Origin: Tetrapyrgos nigripes
Taxonomy: Eukaryota > Basidiomycota > Agaricomycetes > Agaricales > Campanellaceae
Reading direction: 5' to 3'
Length of the DNA stretch: 64,000 nucleotides
Assembly (NCBI GenBank): GCA_013368315.1
Contig: JAACJM010000100.1
Span: 124,001 to 188,000 of the forward strand
Below, in pieces: positions 22,604 to 35,468 of this stretch. The number at the start of each line of letters is the position of its first letter. Positions within the stretch are counted from its first letter, which is position 1. The notes beneath the pieces were generated by a model, which was not told where the DNA came from, ran no database searches, and worked only from the letters and a program-made list of their open reading frames with translations. The position numbers and the translations under genes were made by a program.

Positions 22604-25600
22604 TTACACTGCTACAGCCAAAGCACAATGAATCTGCTGAAGGATGTGCACACAAAGAACAATCCCTTCTGGCATTTGAATAGCTTCAAAATGTTCTTTT
22701 GCTTTTTTAAATTTTGCTTTGGCCTCAATGAGATAGCCTTCATCAATTTCAATTCTTCCAAGAATGCATAAACAGCAAGCAGCTGGCCTGGATCCAACCT
22801 CTTCAAATAGCTCCTTGGCTTGCTCAAACATGACCTTTGCATTCTCATTCTGGTGTAGCGTTATGCATATAAATCCAATGCTTTGCAAGCATTGAGCAGC
22901 TCCCAGCTTGTCTCCAACCCCATCAAATTGCTCTTTGGCTTGCTGAAGCATGACCTTTGCATCCTCATATTGGGATACCATGCTGCATACATTTCCTAGC
23001 TCTTGCAAGCATTGAGCAGCTCCCAGCCTGGATCCAATCCCTTCAAATTGCTCTTTAGCTTGCTGAAGCATGGTTTTTGCATCATCATATTGCTTTAGCT
23101 GCCCACATATATATCCCAGGAGTTGCAAGCATTGAGCAGCTCCCAACCTGTGTCCACACCCTTCAAATTGCTCTTTGGCTTGCTGAAGCATGAAATTTGC
23201 ATCCTTGTATTGGTGTAGCTTCTGGAATATATCTCCCAGGCTTCGCAAGCATTGAGCAACTCCCATTCTGGATCCAAACCCCTCAAATTGCTCTTTGGCT
23301 TGTTGAAGCATGACCTTTGCATCATCATATTGGCCCAGCATCCGGCATATGTTCCCCAGGCCTTGTAGGCATTGAGCAGCTCCCTGCCTGTTACCAACCC
23401 CCTCAAATTGTTCTTTGGCTTGTTGAAGCATGACCTTTGCATCTTTGTTCTGGTGTAGCATGTTGCATATATCACCCAGGCTTAGCAAGCATTGAGCAGC
23501 TCCCAGCCTGTCACCAACCTCCTCAAATTGTTTCTTGGCTTGATGAAGCATGACTTTTGCATCCTCATATTGGTGTAGCATTATGTATATACCTCCTAGA
23601 CTTTTTGAGCATTGAGCAGCTCCCAGCCTGGATCCAATCTCTTCAAATTGCTCTTTGGCTTGCTGAAGCATGACCTTTGCATCCTCATATTGGTCTAGCA
23701 TCATGTGTATTTCTCCCAGGTGGTGCAAGCATTGAGTAGCTTCCAGCCTGTCACCAGCCCCCTTGAGTTGCTCTTTGGCTTGCTGAAGCATGACTTTTGC
23801 ATCCTCATATTGACCTAGCATCCTGTGTATGTCTCCTAGCCTTTGCAAGCACAGAGCAGCTCCTGGCTTGTCACCAGCACCCTCAAATTGCTCTTTGGCT
23901 TGCTGAAACATGATCTTTGCATCTTCATATTGGTTTAGTCTTCTGTATATATCCCCTAGGCCAAGCAAGCAAGAAGCTGCTCCTGGTCTGTCACTTATCG
24001 TCTCAAATTGCTCTTTGGCTTGCTGAAACATCACCCTTGCATCCTTGTATCAGTTTAATTGCTGCCATATTTCCCCCAGGAATTGCATGCATTCTGCAAT
24101 GCCTGCCATATCTCCAATGTTTTCATATAGATCTCTAGCCTGTTGTAACTTCTGCTGTGATTGTGTATAATTGCTCTGGTAATAAAATATCTTTCCTAAT
24201 CTTTGATAGCATTCTGCCTGTATGCATTTAATTGTGTTCTTTGTAGGTATAATGATGCCACCCCTAATCATGTTTGAATTTCTAGGATCTTGAATTATCC
24301 AATGCTTAGAAATTGGAAGCTCCACTTCATGGATTATGTGTATAGCCTTCCCATATTCCCCCATAAAGCTCACCATACTTTCTTGCAGCAACATCACTTG
24401 AGTTTGCTCAACCCAATCCATCTGTGACTTCCATCCCAAATATTTCTCTACCAATAGCACAAGCCCCGAAAAGTATTGTGAATAATGATACAATTTCTCT
24501 AACACATTCATATGTGATCTTTCAAATGACTTCTTGATCTGAATTTCAAGAATTTTGAAGATATTTCCAATATGTGGTGCAAGCTGAACATCTCCCATGG
24601 AATTTGGAGGTAAATCATCTATGAATGACTCATAAAACCTCCAGATCTGATTGTGAAGACATTCTATTCTGTTAAACACCTTCAAAATATATTCACCAAT
24701 AGGTGTCAGTATTTTGAGTGTCTTGTGTCCTGTCTCATAAATAAGGCATGACTTTTTCAAGATGACAGCCTGCATGGTTGCATCAGGAAGCATTTTGGGC
24801 AAGGTTTTCAACCAGTCTGGAATACCACTTGGTAAGAAAGCAACAAGCCTTAAGACATTTTCTCCTGTTGCTGAAAGCTTTCCCCTGAGAATGCTCAGAG
24901 TTAACTGAATTGACACTTCAATACTTGTTAGCCTGTTTTCCTGCTCTCCAATTTTCTTGAGCACTGCAGTCTTCTGGATATTCCACATTTCCATTAGGTC
25001 AGTCAATGGCAGTTCTTTGGCAAGCTCTGCAATGAGCATGATAGCCAAGGGCATACCATCCATCTGAATCAGCAACTTCTCCAAAATAGGGTCCTCCTCC
25101 TTGATTGTAAAGTCTCCATCTGAACTAAAAGAACAGAAAGCTTCTTTGGCTGCACCAAGCTCTAGAGCAGGCAAACCTGATTGACCTCCAAGCTTATGCC
25201 ATTTAATTTCTCTTGGCCCATCAGTTCCTCTCATGGTCAGAATGACTGTGGCTGACTTGAAGCTACAGATTTTTTTAATCAGGTTTTTGACCTCAGTCTG
25301 GCCTTTGCTATTCCACGGTGTGTCAAAATTATCCAGAATGAACAAGACTTCATGACAGCCCCTGAAATAGTCCAGCAATACACCCAAAGGTCCCTTTCCT
25401 TGAGTTACCTGCAGTCCAATGGCCTGCATCAATCCTTGAACAAGGTTTGTTGCATCTGCAAGAATTTCACAAGGGATGAAGTAGCATCTCCCTGCAAATT
25501 TCTCCTTAATCAAAGGATTCTCCATGATATGCAAGGCAACAGATGTTTTGCCTATTCCTCCAGCTCCAAGAATGGCAATATGAACCTGTTTGGTTTCACA

Positions 25601-25952
25601 TAGGATATTGACTGCTTCTTCAATAAGGTTTGTTCTACCAGTGAATACAGCTGGCACTTCAGGTGTTTGGAGCAGCAGATCACTGAAATAATAAAAATTA
25701 AATCAAATAATCAAACATACTAACATTTTACATACTCTGCTGTGATTTCCTGAAAGGAAAATGTTGTCAGAAATTGAGCTTTAGTGGAAATTTGTCATTT
25801 ACCTTTGGTTTGTTCTCGGGAAAATCTGCAAATGACTTGTGTAAGAAATCCAGTGTCCACTTATGCGGAAAACAGAGTACTCAACAGTATTCACTGTTGA
25901 TGGTTATATTGTCACCAACCCTGTTGTTAACAGTTGATTGCACAAAATTCAT
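22604..25952 (-). CDS. NLR-type receptor: NB-ARC NTPase plus TPR repeats, one in-frame TGA
   Basis: Predicted STAND/NLR protein, the class fungi use for non-self recognition and regulated cell death. The main exon starts at an acceptor at 25687. The NB-ARC part shows a P-loop ILGAGGIGKTSVA, Walker B EVLFILDNFD, an arginine sensor region LTMRG and the GMPLAIM motif. From about residue 475 come TPR units of 40 residues (120 bp), about 13 in all, very alike (consensus QYEDAKVMLQQAKEQFEGVG, then about 20 residues). One TGA at 24052-24050 stops the frame between the first and second units, at a position that is Gln in every other unit; the frame then continues open for 481 codons. Upstream, a 14-nt micro-exon (25749-25736) and an exon ending at GTAAAT (about 25807) may supply a short N-terminus beginning near 25952, with a VNNRVGDNITINS-like stretch. 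That 5' part is tentative and contains a stop unless another intron exists. Product: either a truncated NB-ARC protein, a readthrough protein or a pseudogene. Confidence 0.75.
22680..24170 (-). repeat. 120-bp tandem repeats encoding TPR units
   Basis: Twelve to thirteen direct repeats of exactly 120 bp run through this part of the NLR gene; each carries the block TTCAAATTGCTCTTTGGCTT on the + strand. Units at the two ends are more diverged than the central ten. The high nucleotide similarity points to recent duplication or gene conversion between units. Confidence 0.9.
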
Positions 25953-26227
25953 GTGTTGAGCTCCAGAAAAGAAATTCCCCTGGTTTCTGGGACTAGTTTG
26001 ATTAGGGCCGTTATCCACTGGTTCCATATCTGAAGCTTGTTATTCACTCCTTAAAGAATCTCGATTCATAATTCCAACTCACCTCGAAAAAACTTTGTGG
26101 AGGTGTAACGTTTGTGTCGCGAATGGTTGAAAAGTGTCTCAACCACGTGATGAGAACTTGAAAGGTTGCGCTTGAAGCCATCATTTCAATGATAGCTTTC
26201 TACGATTGATGAATCAACTGGGACAAA

Positions 26228-26847
26228 GGGCCATCGCTTCGCGTGGCCAATTACAAGGCCCTTTCACGTAGTCCAACTCAGGTTATGCAGAAGGGATCGG
26301 TGGAAAGCGAGAGGGAAGAAGGGTGTTAAGCAGACTGATTTGGCACGCTAGTACATCAGGAAATGGCCCGATTTCATTGAGGGGTTACCGTGGGTTTTTT
26401 GGTTGCCAACAGGACTCCTCGACTTTTGGCACCTCTGTATCTTTCGTTCCTTGGCACTTTTAGGGTAGATTTGTATGTTAGGATAATGAAATACAAAGAT
26501 ATTGTTGAACTAGAGCGAATACATACAAAATTTTGTCGAAAGGACTTCTATAATGTTCCTCAAAATATTAGGTTGTGGGAATGTTGTAGGGCTGTGAAGT
26601 TTCGGGGTTGTATCGGTTGTACAATCGCCTACAACCATGCGCAACCTTTTTGGACAGTTTCCTGATGTATGACGTCGTGGTTATTGACGTCAACGGTCCT
26701 TGGATCTGGTCCAGACCGAGTCTGGACATTCCGGTTGTCGAGAAGGGCAAAGACCGGCTGTGGTAACAAAAAGGGGTGGGAGTTTGAGGTCGTGGTAAAA
26801 TTTTCGAGGTCGACATAAGTTAACTCGGCCTTTAAGAGGCCTCGTAA
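26228..26847. repeat. repeat element with TTAC[A/G]AGGCC inverted ends
   Basis: The left module GGGCCATCGCTTCGCGTGGC (26228-26247) and TTACAAGGCCCTTT (26251-26264) match the left end of the element at 5689. The right end AAGAGGCCTCGTAA (26834-26847) is the inverse of the left box. The interior, about 570 bp, has no recognisable coding content. Likely a non-autonomous DNA element of the same family as the one at 5.7 kb. Confidence 0.45.
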
Positions 26848-27745
26848 TCAGGACTCAAGGAAATCTCTATTGTTACGTAGACCAACAACGTGACAGGCGG
26901 CAGCAGTAGCGGCGCTCGTGAACAGCACGGGTATTTCTGCGCAATGTAAAATTTATAGAACCCTCCTCCTGGACCTCTTCAATCGGTGACATTGAATGTT
27001 TGGGATTTTGTCGGATTTTGACAACCTCTTAAGAGGGTCGGCAGAGCAAAAGGGCGTGCTCTGGGGACTCAGTTTCTTGCTCGCATAGACGCCAGAGATG
27101 CATCTCACTTGAAAGTTGAACTCGGGGGGTTGATATGGCGCGGGTCAATGTCTCAGAGATAGTGCCGGAAGTGCATCCCATAGAACCTGGATTCTTCTCT
27201 AGGAAGGGGTTCGACTCTCGTCCATGTAGTAAATAGAGACGAGTAGATTTATCGATTTCCTCCTGTAGTGAGCACGTGCATCAGCGCCTTTAATGAAGAG
27301 AAAGACTTGTGAAAGTATCGATGACATGGTATAGATCACCCAGCCAGCCAATTGGATTTCTTTCGATGGAATCGTGATATGGAGGACTGAAAGGCAATTT
27401 TCGCGTAGTGGGTAGGGTCTCTATAGCACAGCAAGAGTGATTCGACGATATCGAAGTGACAGAATTGAGTGGTTATTGATTCCCAATATCCGTCGTAGGT
27501 AGGTCTTTTGAACCTCAACAAGCTGATCAAAATCAGCTGGTCCAAGGTCCAACATGACATCGCATCCGTTGATAACTTGAAGACATGGCCCACGGGTCCC
27601 GAACCAGAGTGAACCTTAAAGCTTAACCACTCTGCTTAGTCTACGACGTGACGGCGGCAGCGGTGGTGGTGATGCATGTGGCCCGCTTCCGTACACTGTT
27701 AGTAGTATTGTACATCCATATACACATACGTAGTAGATGTTCACG

Positions 27746-27768
27746 GAGAGAGAGAGAGAGAGAGAGAG
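27746..27768. repeat. GA dinucleotide microsatellite
   Basis: A pure run of GA units, about 11.5 copies. Confidence 0.9.
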
Positions 27769-29072
27769 CCCAAAAGCAAATATCTTTTAGAGCGAGGTTA
27801 TCACAAAAATAAGCATTCTTCTTTGCTCTGAGACTGATGGTGGGGATCAGGTGCGGGGATCCCAAGCGCTGAGCGGGCTAACGGATGTCATTGCGGTGAA
27901 TGAGCCCTTGATGGGCCCACCAGGTGAATTACTTATGAATATGTATGATAAATCAGAGGGGCGGCAAGGCAATTTTGAATCTTCATGGTCTGCATTTCGT
28001 TCTGGTTATAGGAGACACGACTTGAAGCTTGAGGACACGTCGAAGATCATGTACTTAACCATACCATTGTTACGGCCTGAGCCTTGAAGCTTGACACTTG
28101 ACGCTTCAAGTTCAATTTTTATTTGATGTTCAGCGTTAATGTGTTCAAATACGGGACAGTTTATAATTACACGATTAGCGCTTGTTTGATTTCTGCAGAC
28201 GAGCCTCGACCAAGCCTCGACTCCACTTTGATGCAACTAGCATTCCAACTCAGTGAAATGGTGTCAGAAACAAACGGCTCTCAAGCCTTCAAGTTTATAC
28301 GCTGGCCCTCTAGATCTACCCGGGTCCCTCACTGCTAGCTGACGATATTCTAGTAATTGATGATCACTTTGACTACCTCGCTATTTTCAGTCCCAAGTCT
28401 TGGTAGAGTCTTGTAAGTTGCTTGTAAGTGATATCATTATTCGTAATTCGTCTTAGGCCGCCGAGTTTACATCCGTAGTTCTCCTCGATCTCGACCTCTT
28501 ATTATTCTCACATGTTTTCACCCTCGGCCTTTGCCCGACATCGTCGTCAATTATTTGCATGACTCGAATAGTTATTTCAAGTTCCTTGCCGTGTCTAATC
28601 TTGGCATGATGGATCGCGGCGTGCTCCATACTCTTCCATGATGAAGGGTAGAGGGACACCCAAACCCTCATCTCATTCAAAGCCCCACACCGTTAGGGTG
28701 TCATCACGTACGTAGTATTTTGATGGTGGTATGGGGACGACGGGTATGTAGTGGACCCCAGGATGTCATCACAAATACATCACAATAAGGCCCGCCGGAT
28801 GAATGACAAATCAGAGCATCAAATCAACTTCGAAGGGCTTTTGAGAGAATCTTTGCCTTCTTCAAGTTGTGTCGCAGAGAGTCCAACTATAACGAAGTTG
28901 TTCGCGCCGAACATCCCATCCCGCCCACGTCGGGGTTGGGGTAAAATGGCTTTAACATTTCTATTCTCGTCATTGATACCCCTGAAGTTATTTGAATTGC
29001 CCCGGATCAAATGACTGATGGACATCGTGCTATAAGAATCCCGCTTTCGAGTTTTCTTCTGACGTGACAACG

Positions 29073-31935
29073 ATGTGGTGGACGCTCGTCTCCATTGCTG
29101 CCGTCTCTGTACGCGCCCAACAAGCAGCTCCATCCATCACGCTCTCCACCGTCATCGCCAGTCCCTCCGCTCCCCTTTCCCAACCTCTCCCATCTCAAGT
29201 CCCACTCCCGCCAAAACAGGCATGGTGTCCCTCCGAAATCTTCTGCGCAGGTCCTCTCCTCCAAACCGTCAACGTTGCAAACATCTATGTAGACCCAAAA
29301 ACGTTCGTGGATAAACCCACCAACGCGTCTGCACAGTCGGTTTTGGCTGCTTTCAACGCACTTGGAGTTGTTAATGGTACAAACACGACAGTGACGGAGG
29401 GCCAAATCGTCGACTTTGTTGATACCCAATTCCAAGGCGAAGGATTGGAACTAGAAGGTCTTCCTTTGGATTCATTCAACCCCTCCCCTGCCTTCATCGA
29501 GAACGTCACCGATCCACTCGTTAAAGCCTTTACTCAAACTGTCCATGGCTTCTGGCCTCAGCTTATCCGAGGAACCAACCGCTCTACGCTCTGCGATGGC
29601 TCGTCATGCGAATCTTCTCTCATTCCTCTCAACCATACATTCGTCGTTCCTGGAGGAAGGTTTAGAGAACAATATTACTGGGACTCATTTTGGATCGTCG
29701 AGGGGTTATTGGAGAGCGAGTTGTATAGCGTGGTGAACGATACGTTGCAGAATTTTATGGATGAGTTGGAGAGGTTTGGGTTTATTCCTAATGGAGGGAG
29801 GATTTATTGTGAGTCCGTTGAGTTCGAGTAGCCTTGTATGTGTCTGACGCGTCTATGTAGACCTCAACCGTTCACAACCGCCTCTGTTCATTCAAATGCT
29901 GTATCGATACGTCACTGTCAGTGGTGATACGACGATTTTGGAGAGGGCTCTTCCGTTGGCTGAGGTGGGTACTACCACTCCATTCCTTTTCGTTCTTTCT
30001 CTTTCATTATTCGTTGGCGTTTCTTCGTTTCTTCTTTCACTTTTCCTTCCTCACATACATAACGCGTACTAACCTCCCTTCGACAAACAGAAAGAACTCA
30101 CCTGGTGGCAAACCAACCGTTCCGTCAACGTTACCCTTACCTCCAACTTCTCGTCCTCTTCCAACACCACCTCGCTAAACGCCTCAACAACTCACCATCT
30201 CTACCACTACTCCGTAAACAACTCAGCCCCTCGTCCAGAATCCTACCTCACAGACTACCACACTGCTAACCCACCTGTCCTCCTACCTAATGGGTCCGCC
30301 GCTACCGACGGGAGCGTTCAGGTGATACTAGATGAGGAAGGAAGAAGTGCCCTGTACGCCGAGTTGGCTAGTGGAGCTGAGACAGGATGGGATTATACCG
30401 CGAGATGGGTCAAGGGGTTGAGTGATCGTGTTGTTGAGGTCGGGGTTTCCTCCAACGCGTCCTCTACTCCCATTCTCGGTAACACCTCCATCTCATCCAA
30501 CACTACTACCACCACCACCACCGTGGAACAAGTAGCTGGCGTCCAAGTGTCCTACGGCCCACAAAACGCCAACTGGACCCTCCGAGACCTCGCTATCCGT
30601 GATACGATTCCTGTGGACCTCAACTCTATACTCTACAAAAACCACGTCTTGTTGGCCGAGTTGTATAACATCTCCTTCGTTAACTGCTCTTCTCCTTCCC
30701 CAGAGAAGGGTGCAGCTGTCGCCAAAGCCGCTGCACGTCATCTCAAAGCAGCGGACGCTCTCAAGGAGGGGATATTATCAGTGTTTTGGAACCCTCAAAA
30801 GCTGGCGTTTTATGACTTTTCCTTGAGTAGTGGGGAGCAGCATACTGTATTCAGCGTAGCTGCGTTCTATCCTTATTGGGCTGGGATTTATCCTGCTGAA
30901 CTATTCACGGCTAGAGGGGGCGAGGACGTATCCGGTGGGGACGACGCCGAGGGGGTAGACCAAGATAGAGCCTTTGGCGCATTTGCCAGCGTCAATCTAG
31001 TGTTGAGGAGGTACAACGGAACCTTCCCCAGTACATTCGTCTCGGTTCCCTCGGTGTCTAATAGCAATACCACCACCGACAGAGAAGCTACAGGCTTACA
31101 ATGGGACGCACCCAACACCTGGCCTCCGCATCAGTATATCGTATTACAAGCTTTACGCGGCCTTCGAAGTCTCCTCCCTGACGCCAACGTATCGGTATCC
31201 TCGTCGATACCCAACGCAACCGATTCCTTTTCCTTGGTACCTCCAGGACAGCTTGGGTTAGCAGAGGCTGAGCTCACACCACAACCCATCTCGGCTACTG
31301 CTAATGCCACTTCTGACATTAACGTTCTGAATGGGACCGTTAGTAATGGAGGGAATAGTAGTACACAAGGATGGGTCGAAACGTTGGAGAGGGAATTGGC
31401 GAATCGATATGTAGCGAGTGTTTTGTGTAGTTGGTGAGTTTGTTTGTGTCTTTCTGTTCTACTCGCTCTTTGCTGACGTTATATTCCTTCTTATCTTTCC
31501 TGTTCACACTACTTTGTACTGACGCTGATGCTGATGCTGATGCTGACGCCCATCCCCGCACAAAACTCGACGCGACGATTGGAATTGGACTAAAACTAAA
31601 AAGGCACGCAACCGGCGGCTCTATCGAGGGTATCCTACCCAAACTGTCAGATCAAGAGTTGAATGTGACGAACAGTGTTGGAAATACAGGAAACGTACGT
31701 CCATATGCATACCCAACTGATAACGTTTACTAATCCCTTCCAAAAACAGATGTTTGAAAAATTCTCCTATCTCGACATTGACGTTGCAGGACAGGGTGGG
31801 GAGTATACCGTCCAAGCAGGGTTCGGATGGACCAACGGCGTGCTTTTATGGGTAGCAGCGAGGTATGGAGATGTGTTGGTTGCACCTACGTGCCCGGATT
31901 TGTTGAATGAGGCGGCGGCGACGGGGAGTGGGTAA
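29073..31935 (+). CDS. secreted trehalase, glycoside hydrolase family 37
   Basis: Hydrolyses trehalose to two glucoses; the signal peptide (MWWTLVSIAAVSVRAQ) and roughly 25 Asn-X-Ser/Thr sites indicate a secreted or vacuolar glycoprotein. Five in-phase exons: 29073-29808, 29861-29964, 30091-31433, 31604-31694, 31750-31935 (819 aa). Trehalase signature 1 is PGGRFREQYYWDSFW and is followed by GRIYYLNRSQPP. Signature 2 reads QWDAPNTWPPHQY, with Thr where Gly, Ala or Val is usual. The C-terminus carries GQGGEYTVQAGFGWTNGV. The open frame extends upstream only to a GTG at 29064, so ATG 29073 is taken as start. The third intron (170 nt) is longer than the others and holds a GCTGAT repeat at 31521-31552. 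The 819-aa length is on the long side, owing to Ser/Thr/Asn-rich inserts near residues 300-350 and 400-430. Confidence 0.93.
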
Positions 31936-32630
31936 GTGGATAAATGTACGAATGTACGTGTGTAAGAGGGGAAGTAACGAAAAGGAAGAAGGCAAAGGGC
32001 AAAGTTTGGGTAAAATGGAATTTGGACTCTCTTTCAAACGAGTTTTTTGGTTATGGTTGTTGACGCTTTCATCTTTAAATGACATTTCGATGCTGTAACC
32101 CTTACTTTGATGCTTTCTTTTCTACGTTTTAAGGCTTCATAACGAAAGGATGTTTTTGCTTTTGTTTTTACGATGTTCTGTACCAATGGATGAGTATCGG
32201 TGTCTTGTGTAGAGTTGCAGAGAGATGCTGAGTGGTTGACTGAGTGTGGTACGACGACGACGACGCTACGCTGCTACGTGCAAAAGTTGCATGTCTGTTT
32301 GTCTGCTCACTTCTACGTTTTTTTCCGTCTGTGAATCCGAAATCCGTCTCTGTACATGTTCTGTTTCAGCTTGGTGCCTTATTTTCTTGCTCGTCACTTT
32401 GCTTTCAAAACTTTAACACGAAAAGTTATCAATAAGTAAGATCCAAATCAACACATGCATCTACTTCAACTCTTCAAAGTGCGAGTTGGCTACTGCTACG
32501 TTTGTTCAAGTTCTCGCCAGTGTCCATTTTACTTACACCTCTAATTCATATAAGGCTAGTATCTCCCCTCCTCTGCTTTCCCCTCCCCGGCCCCTCCCTT
32601 CCAATTTCCTAACTTGACTCCGATGATGGA
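31936..32630. other. convergent intergenic region
   Basis: This lies between the 3' ends of the trehalase (+) and the glycosyltransferase-like gene (-). It is T-rich and presumably holds both 3' untranslated regions. No coding sequence was found. Confidence 0.5.
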
Positions 32631-35468
32631 CTACCACAACCTCGTCTTCTCCGGCTTAACTCCATCAGCCATACGTAGCATCACAATATTAGACGAAAGG
32701 GACGAAAACTGTTAACGCGCGCAAAAGTCAGCCCAAGTCACTCCAGTTAGGCAATAAAAACAGAAGAAGAGTAAAAATAAGAAGGAAAGAAAGAACGGAG
32801 GAAAGAAAAAAGAAAAAAATTAAAAGAAACAACTCACCCCATTTCCGACAAATACCTCACTCCTCCTCGCAATGTACATATCTACTGCTTGGGCTATGTA
32901 TTTTTGGTCCCTAGTTAGCTTCAAATCCCGAGAGGTATGCACCTTAATCTTCATTGAGCTTTGGATTTGATTCTGATTCTGGTTATGATTCGGAGATTTT
33001 GTGTTTTCGTTTGTATTTGGGCTTGAACTTGATATCGATGAGGAGAAGGTTAAGGCGTCTTTCAACTCATCCAACCACCCCTTCGGCGCGTTGGACATTA
33101 TATAGACCGTCCAACTTGTCCTAGACTTGACCACCTCCTGATCCTTAAGAACTCGGGCGACCTTGTCGACAATCTCCTCGATAGAAGGTAAACAGTGTTT
33201 TCTGTAGGTTTCCCAATTCCATGCACTTCCATCGTCCCTGTCCAAAACCATATCCCTATCATTCCCGTCTTGCCCATCCAACCTATCCATCGTCCCCTCC
33301 AAGTACGTCGAATCAGATAGGAACGATAACTCTTCAAACATATTAAACCCTTGAAAACCTACCCCCCACGTCTTCAAATCCCGACAAAAGTCGAGAAAAT
33401 CGCCGCGGCGGATGTGAAGCGTTAGGAGGTTTGGGATCGTTGCTGTATCGTTATCTGCGTCCGAAGGAGCAGTCAAAGAAGAAGGGTTGAAGTTTAATGG
33501 GTTATGGGCATTGGGCGTGGGGCTATGTGATGAGTTGGAGGTGGGCTTTAGAGGAGCCTGAGGAGTGGTGAATTTGTGAAAGAATGACGATATCGGCGAG
33601 AGCACCGAGGATAGCGATGTAGATATGGAGATGTGGTCAGGGATCCGGAAGAATTTTGGCATTGATATTGGCCATGGTAGGAACGACGATAAGGAAAGAC
33701 CCGGATCTGCAAGCTGACTCGGAGGTTCTGAAGGTCCATGCACATAGCCACGGACTAGCACTGGATCGGCCTGAGCCTCTGCGACGGAATAGACGCGATT
33801 ATGAGGATGGAAAGGATAGAAAAGCCCTCTATTAGCCTCAAACCCCTCCTTTACCAGCTCCGAAAACCCAAACTGAGTAATCACAGGCGACGTAAGGAGG
33901 GCAGGCCATAGTGTGAGGATGGAAGGCTGGAAGAAAAACCTATACACAGTGGTTTCAGTTCAAAATGTACGTGACACGTTAGAAAATATACGATAAGGGA
34001 TTATGGATAAGGATGATGTAGGACGCGAATAGGGGCGTTTGACACGTGGCTTACCATAAATCGAATACCGAGGCCTCTTCATCATCTCCATCTCCACCAA
34101 CCATACCTGTACCATCGTGGCCGACCTGAAGACATGCATCATCAATCTCGTTAATCTGTTCAATCCATTTGTTCATCTTTGTTAGTCCATCCTCCATATG
34201 CGCATGGTTATGCGGGTTTGCCGAGTTTGCATCCTCCATAACCATAGGACCACTCGTAAGATCCCTCCTCTTCAGCCCAGTAGTGATTATCTTCGGGTTG
34301 GGACAGATTTTGGTAAAGTATTCTTTTGAGATAGCGGGTGGTATGCCATCGGAATTGTCCCCAACTTGACTCAGATGTGATTGTTGTGAGAAAGGGTCGC
34401 CAATCATGAATCCTATGGTCATAACGCCAAAAAGTAAGAGTTAAGATGTAATGAATTATGATAGGAAAGATAGAATATGTAGAAGACACAGTATCCTCAA
34501 CCGTGACGCACCTGACAACATGCTCGAAACCGGTATCCTTGAAGGAATCTTCTTCCCTTTAAATTCCGAGTAATCAGATTCGTGTTTATCCCAGGTGTAG
34601 TTGTCGAAGACGAAGCTATTTATTCAAGTTTACAGTCGTTGAAAGGAGAATAAATGAAACGTCGTTAATCAGTGTAAGTAGGTGTAAGTGGGGAAAGAGA
34701 GGAAAGGCTACTAACACTCTCTTCGTCGCGTACGCCAAATAAGCATTCAAAAACATTTCTTGAAGGACGTTTCCCCATCCAACACCTGTAACATTTATCA
34801 GTATCATAGTATCATAGAAAAGTAGAGATAGAGACACATAACACACCATACGCGTGATTCGCCACAAAGAGATACTTTGTCTGTTTCTTCCTCTCAGATC
34901 CAGGCCCAAGAGAGAATAATGGCGGTGGTGATGACAAACTCCAATCATGCTGAGGCAACGATCGTTCGTAGCGGATCCATTTCTCGTATAGTGGAGGGAG
35001 CTCTTGCTGATTCAACGCCGAAGGGGAGGTGGTCGATGCCAAAGGTGACGATGGTAATGATGACGCGTTACTGAGATATGACCATGGTCTAGGATAAGAT
35101 GTCGATGTAGATGTATACCGATGATCATGGTCATAATCATGGATTTCTGAGCCGTTGTTAAATAGCCGGCGGTAAAATAGGAGACATAACACTCCAGCGA
35201 ATAGCACAAGGACGCGAGAGCCCAAAGAGTATCTTCTAAACGTTAATGCGTATGGAAAGAAACGAGTTCGGGTTCGGGTTCGACGGTGGTGAGAACGACG
35301 TGGTGACACTGCCGCTGGCAGGGGTAGAAGAAGGTCAAGACTACTGCTACTCCTACCGCGACCGTGTACGTGGATGTGATCGCGACTACCATGATGTTTT
35401 GGTGAGGGAGGGGGAGAGGGAGAGGGAGTCGAAAGCGGTGAGAAGGGCTTGAATTTGGGAAGAAACAT
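32631..35468 (-). CDS. type II membrane glycosyltransferase, O-fucosyltransferase-like
   Basis: Six in-phase exons: 35468-34847, 34785-34716, 34615-34512, 34412-34055, 33939-32838, 32708-32631, giving 777 aa. The frame can be extended to a TTG at 35528, but ATG 35468 (MFLPKFKPF) is the first Met. A basic cytoplasmic tail of about 75 residues precedes one membrane helix (about 84-100, VLVLFAGVLCLLFY), as in Golgi type II enzymes. The luminal part contains VGWGNVLQEMFLNAYLAY, then THE key motif LHIRRGDFLDFC, and near the end VYIMSNAP and EVFVGNGFSSLSSN. The HxRRGDF and late acidic/Asn motifs match the GDP-fucose O-fucosyltransferase fold. Large Ser/Pro/Asn-rich inserts sit between them. Donor and acceptor sugars are not known; the family link is moderate, the gene model strong. 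Confidence 0.75.

Larger units (their letters stand above)
25953..29072. other. gene-poor region between NLR and trehalase
   Basis: No supported gene. It contains a repeat element at 26228-26847, a GA microsatellite near 27750 and scattered short open frames without family features. The T-loop-like string GGGTTCGACTC near 27186 has no matching tRNA body. The last 100 bases are the trehalase promoter side. Confidence 0.45.

Noticed and set aside
22612..23475. Overlapping frames inside the TPR repeat array
   Set aside because: They repeat every 120 bp in a wrong phase and are shadows of the NLR coding frame.
27140..27220. T-loop-like GGGTTCGACTCTCG suggesting a tRNA
   Set aside because: No matching acceptor stem, D-arm or anticodon stem could be drawn around it.
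30493..31319. Antisense frames across the trehalase exon
   Set aside because: Shadows of a strongly supported GH37 coding exon.
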